This document shows, piece after piece, positions 53,710 through 61,000 of a stretch of DNA of 64,000 nucleotides; within the stretch, counting starts at the first letter, position 1, and each line of letters opens with the position of its first letter. The position numbers and the translations under genes are program-made. Under the pieces are notes generated by a model, which saw only the letters and a list, made by a program, of their open reading frames with translations, was not told the origin of the DNA and searched no databases. Origin of the DNA: Paracoccus sp. R12_2 (GTDB lineage Bacteria > Pseudomonadota > Alphaproteobacteria > Rhodobacterales > Rhodobacteraceae); the NCBI RefSeq assembly GCF_017744015.1, contig NZ_JAGHRA010000012.1:62001-126000 (forward strand). Reading direction: 5' to 3'.

Positions 53710-53962
53710 TGCCCGGCACCGTGCGGGACAAACAACAATCGCACGTCGGCCGAAGGGTTCGGCCAAGGCAAGCACGCGTCATCTGCTCGACTTGCTTGTG
53801 CCTGCGCCAAAGCAGGCGGAACTGCGCGATGCGTTAGCTGCAGGCTCCCATGATTTCCGTCGCGCTGCGGAATTCGTCGCTCGGTTCAGGCCATGAACAC
53901 GCCACGAAAGGGTCCTGAACCTTAGACTCTGACAATAGGGCTGACTGCGGACGACGGCGGAA
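53710..53962 (+). other. Intergenic, no gene supported
   Basis: About 250 bases between SulP and the convergent repeat protein. A 72-residue frame at 53678-53896 overlaps the SulP end but has no start signal or family. Confidence 0.4.
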
Positions 53963-56215
53963 TCACTTGGGTTCGTCATCTGCTGCTGCGGCATCTGGTG
54001 TATCCGCAACGTCGATCATCAACGAGCCAGCAGCCTCGGCATCCGCCGCGTCACCGCCGAACATGGTGGCCAAGGCGCGGTCCACATCGGTTTCTTCGGC
54101 GAACAGATCCCCTCCGACCGGGTTCTCATCGACAAGATCCAGCAGTTCGTCGAACGACACGGTGATTCCCGCATTCGCCCGGTCACCGCTGTCGATGATC
54201 TCGTTCAGCAGGTCGTCGATCTCGGCATCGAAATCCGCCGCGCCGGCGGAAGCGTCCTCGGCGACCACACCCGTCAATGCGCCAGTCAGCCCAAGGCCGT
54301 CAAGAAGGTCTTCGACCGGATCCTCGACAGCGGCCAGGCGATCCGTGCCGGACCCGCCGGGCGCGTCGTCGGATAGCAGATCCTCGAAGATGCGCGAGAA
54401 CGATTGATCCAGATCCGTGGAAGAGCCGCCCTGGCCGGTTGCCGCAAAGGGCCGATCGGCCAGAAGACCTGAGAGAAAGCCATCATCGTCCGAAGGCAAG
54501 GCCTCTGTCGGGTCGTCCGATGTGGTGGCGGATATCTGGTCGACTGGGTCGGCGTCAGCTGCACCCGTCAGGCCTTCCTGATCGCCATCGTCACCCTTGG
54601 CGGCATCGGAAACACCGCTGCGAGGCATCTCATCGCTGCTTCGTCCCTCGCCCGGTTGACCACCGGTTTGCTCGTCCGGAAGACCACGTTCGCCGGACAA
54701 TGAATCCGTCGCGGCCTCGACCGTCTCGCCTGCCGAACCGATCAGGCCGGGCAGAATGCCGTTGTCACCCAGGGCGGGTTCCAGAAGCGCCTGACCGGCA
54801 GGTGCCGTGCGCGCGATAGACGCGTCCTCGACAAGAGGACCTGTCACGTCGTTCGAAGGCCTGTTTTCGCCAAGTATGGGCGAGGGCGCCTGATTTGTGG
54901 GTCCGTCTTGTGCAGGTGCCGGATTGAAAATGCCGCCAAGCAGCCCGCCTTGTCCCAACAGGCCGTCCGTCACACCGCCGACGGGGCCGAGAACCGGATC
55001 AAGGACCGCTTCGACCACGCCGTCCTCGCCCAGAACCGGGTCGAGGACACTGTCGACCAGCCCGTCATCGCCTAGGGCCGGATCCAGCATGCCGCCAAGC
55101 AGCCCGCCTTGTCCCAACAGGTCGTCCGTCAGATCGCCGACGGGGCCGAGAACCGGATCAAGGACCGCTTCGACCACGCTGTCCTCGCCCAGAACCGGAT
55201 CCAGCACGCCGCCAACCAGCCCGTCCTGTCCCAACAGCCCGTCCGTCAGGTCGCCGACAGACCCGAGAACCGGATCAAGGACCGCTTCAACCACGCCGTC
55301 TTCGCCCAGAACCGGATCCAGCACGCCGCCAACCAGCCCGTCCTGTCCCAACAGGTCGTCCGTCAGATCGCCGACGGGGCCGAGAACCGGATCAAGGACC
55401 GCTTCGACCACGCCGTCCTCGCCCAGAACCGGATCCAGCACGCCGCCAACCAGCCCGTCCTGTCCCAACAGACCGTCCGTCAGGTCGCCGACAGACCCGA
55501 GAACCGGATCAAGGACCGCTTCGACCACGCCGGTTGTTCCGTCAGTCGCTGTTTCCACATCGGAGCCATCGCCGTTCTCCGGCGCGACGTTTCCGATATT
55601 CTCATTGCGGGTCTTGATGTCTTCGGGCTGTGACGGCGGGGTCCGATCGATCTCGGATATGCCTTCAATCGTTTGAACGAATTCTGGCGAGGCGGCTTCG
55701 TCGGCTGCCGCGCTTCGGAACGGCGATGATGCGTCGTTCTGGTCGGGGACTGTGTTTCGCGCGGTTGTAATCTGCTGATCGCCGGCACCTTGATGCTCGC
55801 GGCCAGAAAGGGGCGGTGCGAAGGCCGGTGTGGCAATGTTGGGCGCTTCCGCTGAATCCTGAGGAAGAACATCGAGATCCGGATTTGCCGACCCGGCTAT
55901 ATCCATCGCCGCCGGGCCCGTGTCCTGAGCGGCCAATGTATCCGTGCCAGGCTGATCGCTGCTTTCTGGCGCTTGATTGTCCGCTTGGGTGGCGTCCTCG
56001 CCGACGACCTTCAGGCTGGCAGCAAGATCAATCGTGAAATCTTGCCCGACACTTTGCGCCGCAAGCCCCATGCCGACGGCACTTGCCCCCAAGCCCACAC
56101 CACCCGCCATGCCGCGCGCTGCAACCGCAGGGCCAACAGTCTCAGCATTCTGCAAAGCAACCCCGTCGCGAGGAAGATCTTGCTGAACGGATATATGACT
56201 TGGCTTCTTGGCCAA
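53963..56215 (-). CDS. Acidic repeat protein with 39-residue VLDPVLG repeats
   Basis: A 750-residue highly acidic protein. The N-terminus (MAKKPSHISVQQDLPRDG) leads into a Gly-Ala hydrophobic stretch (about 30-55), a low-complexity region, a repeat block (229-437) and an acidic C-terminal half ending DDEPK. There is no signal peptide and no RTX motif. The start is TTG at 56215, strongly supported by GAGGAAGGG six bases upstream. It shares VLDPVLG/GLLG motifs and an upstream motif with the protein at 37838. It is a likely surface protein exported by the nearby type I system (inference); I do not recognise a named family. Confidence 0.78.
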   Translation of the reverse strand: MAKKPSHISVQQDLPRDGVALQNAETVGPAVAARGMAGGVGLGASAVGMGLAAQSVGQDFTIDLAASLKVVGEDATQADNQAPESSDQPGTDTLAAQDTGPAAMDIAGSANPDLDVLPQDSAEAPNIATPAFAPPLSGREHQGAGDQQITTARNTVPDQNDASSPFRSAAADEAASPEFVQTIEGISEIDRTPPSQPEDIKTRNENIGNVAPENGDGSDVETATDGTTGVVEAVLDPVLGSVGDLTDGLLGQDGLVGGVLDPVLGEDGVVEAVLDPVLGPVGDLTDDLLGQDGLVGGVLDPVLGEDGVVEAVLDPVLGSVGDLTDGLLGQDGLVGGVLDPVLGEDSVVEAVLDPVLGPVGDLTDDLLGQGGLLGGMLDPALGDDGLVDSVLDPVLGEDGVVEAVLDPVLGPVGGVTDGLLGQGGLLGGIFNPAPAQDGPTNQAPSPILGENRPSNDVTGPLVEDASIARTAPAGQALLEPALGDNGILPGLIGSAGETVEAATDSLSGERGLPDEQTGGQPGEGRSSDEMPRSGVSDAAKGDDGDQEGLTGAADADPVDQISATTSDDPTEALPSDDDGFLSGLLADRPFAATGQGGSSTDLDQSFSRIFEDLLSDDAPGGSGTDRLAAVEDPVEDLLDGLGLTGALTGVVAEDASAGAADFDAEIDDLLNEIIDSGDRANAGITVSFDELLDLVDENPVGGDLFAEETDVDRALATMFGGDAADAEAAGSLMIDVADTPDAAAADDEPK
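54905..55531 (-). repeat. 117-bp coding repeats, alternating in a 234-bp super-repeat
   Basis: Four tandem 39-residue units (residues 229-384) of form GVVEAVLDPVLGSVGDLTDG through LLGQDGLVGGVLDPVLGED, then an irregular fifth to residue 437. Units 1 and 3 carry Ser/Gly and units 2 and 4 Pro/Asp at the two variable positions, so the true unit of duplication is 78 residues. Confidence 0.9.
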
Positions 56216-56706
56216 AAGACCCTTCCTCAGCCATCATAAAGGTCACATTCTTTAGTATGGTTCAGCTTAAGCATTTCGTCAGGACGCTGTCAAGCGAACC
56301 GGCTTTGCCGGGACGTATGATCAGGCACTTGCCGGTTCGCTTTTTGAAGACTTCGCCAGAAGTCAGGGCCACGCCGCACTGGCGGAAGTAGACAGCTACG
56401 CACGAGACGCAAACCGTCCTAACATGTCTGCATTGCGGACCTCCAGTTCGAGCTCTCATCGGTTCTCTCGATCACCAGGGACTCGGTTGGAGGCAGATGG
56501 GCGCAGGTTCGTTTTCCGTCGTGCCTGCAAGCCATGCCATCGCAAGCGATCATGCAGGCTAACCGATGATAACGGGCTTGCTTCACCCCACCCCACTATC
56601 CTTCGAGTCAGCATCAAAGCCCCGGCCTAGTGAGCGGTTGTCGGGTCTTTATGCTCCCTTTCCGGTCCGGAACGGTCCGGATTTCATCCTTGAAAGGAAG
56701 TCCAAG
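56216..56706 (-). promoter_or_regulatory. Upstream region of the repeat protein with CATACTA motif
   Basis: Contains TAGTATG at 56253-56259 (minus strand GAACCATACTA, 38-44 bases before the TTG start), matching the motif before the other repeat protein gene, and a 12-bp inverted repeat at 56292-56342. The remaining 360 bases hold no supportable gene. Confidence 0.45.
56292..56342. repeat. 12-bp perfect inverted repeat
   Basis: AAGCGAACCGGC (56292-56303) and GCCGGTTCGCTT (56331-56342), loop 27 bases, followed on the plus strand by TTTGA. It may act as an operator, a terminator with a large loop, or a remnant of mobile element ends. Confidence 0.6.
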
Positions 56707-57438
56707 ATGAAAAAACAGTTCTCCAGCCTCGCGCTTGCTGCACTGATGTCCACAAGCTCTGTCGCCTGGGCCCAGACCGACACACCGACGGTCGTGCTGG
56801 TGCACGGGGCATTCGCGGACGGATCAAGCTGGTCGAAGGTGATCCCGCTTCTACGTGAAAAGGGCCTTGACGTCGTCTCCGTGCAGAACCCACTTTCGTC
56901 ACTGGAGGCTGATGTGGACGCAACACGCAGGGCCATTGATCAGGTGGACGGACCGGTCGTGCTGGTCGGCCATAGCTGGGCTGGCGTGGTCATTACCGAA
57001 GCCGGTAACAACCCCAAGGTCAATTCGCTGGTCTACGTGGCGGCCTTCGTTCCGGACGCCGGCCAGTCGATTGCCAGCATGACCGCCGATTTGCCGCCGG
57101 CCCCCTATGCGCCGTATCTGCGAAAGGACGACGGCGGCTATTTGACCCTGTCGGAGGAAGGGGTGCGCCAGAATTTCGCACAGGACCTTTCGGCGTCGGA
57201 GGCCGAGATCGTTGCGATCACCCAAGGGCCTTGGAACGCCGCCTGCATCGACGCGAAAGTGACAAATGCAGCCTGGCGAGAGAAGCCCACCCGCATGGTG
57301 ATCGCCCGGCCAGCGTCTGTCCGCCCGCCAGGCCCGCACCGCGCCGCTGGTCGCTGCCTTTGGCGACTGGCTTCAGGCACAACGCCGCAAGATATCCAGC
57401 AAATCCCGGCTAGGCGAAAAGCTGACCTACATCCATAA
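56707..57438 (+). pseudogene. Exported alpha/beta hydrolase, 3' end replaced by IS66 sequence
   Basis: The first 199 residues (to about 57304) are a signal-peptide-bearing (MKKQFSSLALAALMSTSSVA) alpha/beta hydrolase of the RsbQ/esterase type: VVLVHGAFADGSSW, nucleophile GHSWAGVVI. The homologous part stops after AAWREKPTRMVIA; the frame then reads 44 codons of IS66 DNA out of its own frame. The acid and His of the catalytic triad are lost, so the product should be inactive. The ATG at 56707 follows AAGGAAG. Confidence 0.8.
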
Positions 57439-57759
57439 CCACTGGGATGGGCTGCAAACCTTCCTGACCGATGGACGCGTGGAAATCGACTCCAACAGGG
57501 TCGAGAACCTGATCCGCCCCATCGCCCTCAATCGCAAGAACGCGCTCTTCGCCGGCCATGACGAAGGCGGCGTCGCCTGGGGTCGCATCGCGTCGCTGAT
57601 CGGAACCTGCAAGATAAACGGCGTCGAGCCCTTCGCCTACCTCAAGGCCACCCTCACGGCGATCGCCAACGGCCACCCGCAAAGCGACATCGACGACCTG
57701 CTGCCGTGGAACTTCGAGCCGCCAAACTGAACAGCCGGTGGTCCGCAGCGAACGCTTAC
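57305..57759 (+). mobile_element. IS66-family element, 3' end with terminal repeat
   Basis: A frame ending at 57730 codes the C-terminus of an IS66 TnpC transposase (segments VEIDSNRVENLIRPIALNRK, NALFAGHDEGGVAWGRIASL and IDDLLPWNF). Just after it GCAGCGAACGCTTAC ends at 57759, the complement of the IS66 terminal repeat that starts GTAAGCG. The left end, tnpA, tnpB and most of tnpC are missing, so the element is dead. Confidence 0.85.
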
Positions 57760-58079
57760 GCAGATCGTCGGTATCACATGGTTGTCTTCGCTCACAATCG
57801 TCACAGCAGATGCCCGCTCGGTTGATTGCCCCCACCCGGAAGCGCGACGGAACCGCCGTTTCCGGGCTCACGCCGGTCCACTCTGAGACGGCGCGGTTCA
57901 CGATGATGCACCCATAGCCAGGCCGAAAAGTGGCTTTGAACCTGTGCAGATCGCGGTTCACATTCTGCAGAGCGACGATGTGTCGCGCCCAATGATTGCT
58001 GGTGTAGGAATTTTGTGGTGGCGGAGGGGATGGGCCTGATATCCAACCTTCTCCAGGACGAGAAGTGGTGTGCCGCCCC
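57760..58079 (-). other. No supportable gene
   Basis: About 320 bases between the IS66 end and the large ATPase gene. Minus-strand frames overlap here (57410-57961, 57801-58046) but run through the IS66 antisense and show no family. Confidence 0.45.
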
Positions 58080-61000
58080 TCATGATTTGCTGCGACGAAA
58101 GCCGTATCGAATGCCCTCGCCGCGGAGTTCTAAGACACGCGCCCCGTCTTCAGACATAGGGTTTGGAAGCATTTCGATCATCGCTCGCGCGGGTTCAGAG
58201 ACGTAGCTGACGTAGGCAATCTTATACTGGACGCCGCTTCGTGGTCGTGCTGCGGCTCGTGCAGCTGCTACCTCAGTTTCGCCCATCTCAAACGACTGAG
58301 GATCGTCAAGACTAGCCTTTACTTCGATCTGCCAGATCTGGTTGCGGTAGCTTACCTCGAAATCGTATCCCAACCCGTCTCGACCCTTGCGGCCGGTGAT
58401 CAGTTCGCCATTTTCTGAGCGCCACGCCGCATCAATATCTTGATTGGGTAGAATTTTCCTAAGCCAATGGTAGATCGTCACCTCGCCAAGCCGACCGATG
58501 AGTTCCGTTTTCTCTTCCGGAACTCGCGGTCTGCGGCCTTTGGGGGAGCGGTCGCCTGCTTCTTTTGGCTTGGATGTCGGGGACCCGTTGGGTTCTGCAA
58601 GATCGGTTATTGTTCCGAGCGACCTCCCCAACACTTTTGTCGAAAGCGTCCGACCAAGTTCTTCTGATATCTGAAACAGGTCGGCGCCGATTGGGTCGAT
58701 AAAACGACCGTTGAAAGGGACGGAGCGCGCTTCTCTCTTCCGCTCCTCATTGGCCTCGCGAGCTCGTACGCTCTCCGTCGACAGGTCTCCCTCAGAGAGT
58801 CCCAGCCCCTCGAGATCGAGTGCGAGCGGCATCGCGGTTGGCCAAAGTTCAAGCACATGGAGCCATCTCAACAGCGCATTTTGGTCCAACGGCTGGAAAT
58901 CCAGGACACCAACGTCGTCGAGGTGCTTGCGAACATGATTACCCTCATCATCCGCAAGCAAAGCGGGTGTAGATCCGTCCGGCTCGTTCTTCGCGCACCA
59001 TGCGCGCACGATAGGCGCAGCCTCTAGTATAAATTCTCGAACAAACTTGTGATTGTGCGTGCGTACTTCGGACAGAGGAGAAAGGTTCTTGGCAGCATTA
59101 CCAAGTGGCGGCGCCTCATGTTCCGCAAGCCATGAGTTCACAAGTGCTGCGAGAGCATGTTGCGGCGGCTCTTCGAACTCCAGCAGCCATTTAGGATCCG
59201 GCACCAGGCTTCTAAAGCTCCCCCGGAGTTCGCCATAGGTCTCTGCTGGTTCCATGTTTTTCAGACGCATCGCAGAAGTCGTGCGAAGACAATCCGTTAT
59301 CTCTACCTCCTTCACACGGATGAAGTTTTCGAGGCGCGATCTGTGGGTGTCAGGGTACGCTTCTGGTTCCATCCCGAGCGCTATCAAGCTCGAATTGAAT
59401 TCAGCAAAATCGAGCCGGAGCCCCTCGCGGAAATCCTTAGGGCCAAGCGCGGTCCGGGCCACTTCTACAACCTTGTCCGCAGTGACAGCCTTTTCATTCA
59501 GCAGTTTCGAAAGCGCGAGTTCGAGAGCAAGTGCATCCTTAAGGACATCGGCACCCTCTTCGTCGAAATCTTGAAGTGCTTGTGGTCCTGCCACCAGGTG
59601 CAGCACTGCTCTTATCCATGGTGCCACGCGCTCCAAACCAGCACTTATTGTGGCACGCGCGGCCTCGGCTGCAGTATGAGACAGCTGCAAGACACTCGCG
59701 AAACGCTTCAGATCATCGAACGGCGCCGACACCGCTTCTCGAAGGGTTCCTAGGTTCCGGACATGGGCCACCAACAACCTCATGTGTGGCGCGAGAGATC
59801 GATAACCTACTGCCTCGGCTATCGCAGGCATGCAGCGATCCAAGACATCCCAAGACCAGTCGCCTCCAGCTCCAACCACAACCACCGATTCACCACTTGA
59901 AAGCCGGAAGTGGAAAGCGCTTGTGTCTTCGTCAGCAGACACGTCAATGCCGTCGATGTTGAAGCTTAGCTTGCCGGCTTTTTTTGCCAGCAGTCTCTCA
60001 AGTCGTGCCAGAACAAGGGTGCGGTCAGACGGAAGACGCTGTGCCTCTGTGCCGTTTAGCGCCTCCATCGCGATCGCCAGCATCGCTCGCAGCTGAGGGC
60101 ATATCGTTAGGAGAGGCGTTACATCGCTCAGTTCAATATCGCGGCCGTCTGCGAGGAGCGAATATTCTACGTTCGAAAGCCGCCTCACCGCATTGCCATA
60201 GAGCGCTTCCAACAGCTGGCCTATGCGTTTGGGCTCCCCTTCTTTCAGATCGAAAAATAGCCTTCCACTGGCTTCGAGCAGGCTGACATCCCCCTCACGC
60301 TCAGTATCACAAACATAAACGACTTCACCCTCTTCACCGGCCTGCTGAGGTATCGTGACAAGGTGTAGAGCTTGCCCTCTTTTCGCCAGGATACGCGATG
60401 GGGCTGCCTTCCGATCGAGATCGGTGGCTTCGTTGGCAAGTAGCAACCAACTCCGATTGTATAAATTGACGAGATGGCGTTCAAAAAATCTGTCAAATCC
60501 CTCGCCAACATATTGCTGTGCAAGGAACTCCAACTGGGCCGGCAGGACCGCAGGATCATTGAAGATGCGCAGCCCTGCGTGGACTTTGAGATTTTGGATT
60601 AGCCGTTCGGATGCCCGTTCCAGTTGACGTCGGATTGAAACGACTGGTCGCCGAAGAAATGGCACGAAGCGTTCGCTGCCACCATCGAACATCCATACCT
60701 CGGATGGTCGCACAACGACTGGCTCTGCGCCAGAAGGTCCTGGATCCTCGATTGGAAACCATTTCGCTGAGACTAGAAATGCCATTGCCGGTGACGGCCA
60801 ATCCCTCCGATCTGCCCATCTGGTAAAGTGGTGGTGAACCTCAACCTCTGACGGAAAATTAGAAGTCTCAGAAAGCCATCTTAGGACAAGCATTGCGTAA
60901 CAAGCTGCGCACTTCGGCGAAAAGGCTTCAACATCCGCTTGACCTGGGAGCCAAGACAGGTCGCCATTAATCACGTAAGTCGTGCCGGACGGAAGATGAA

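Noticed and set aside
53678..53896. 72-codon frame after the SulP gene
   Set aside because: It overlaps the SulP end, has no ribosome binding site and no family.
54897..55676. Plus-strand 259-codon frame opposite the VLDPVLG repeats
   Set aside because: Antisense of repetitive high-GC coding DNA; composition is only Pro, Ser, Thr and Arg.
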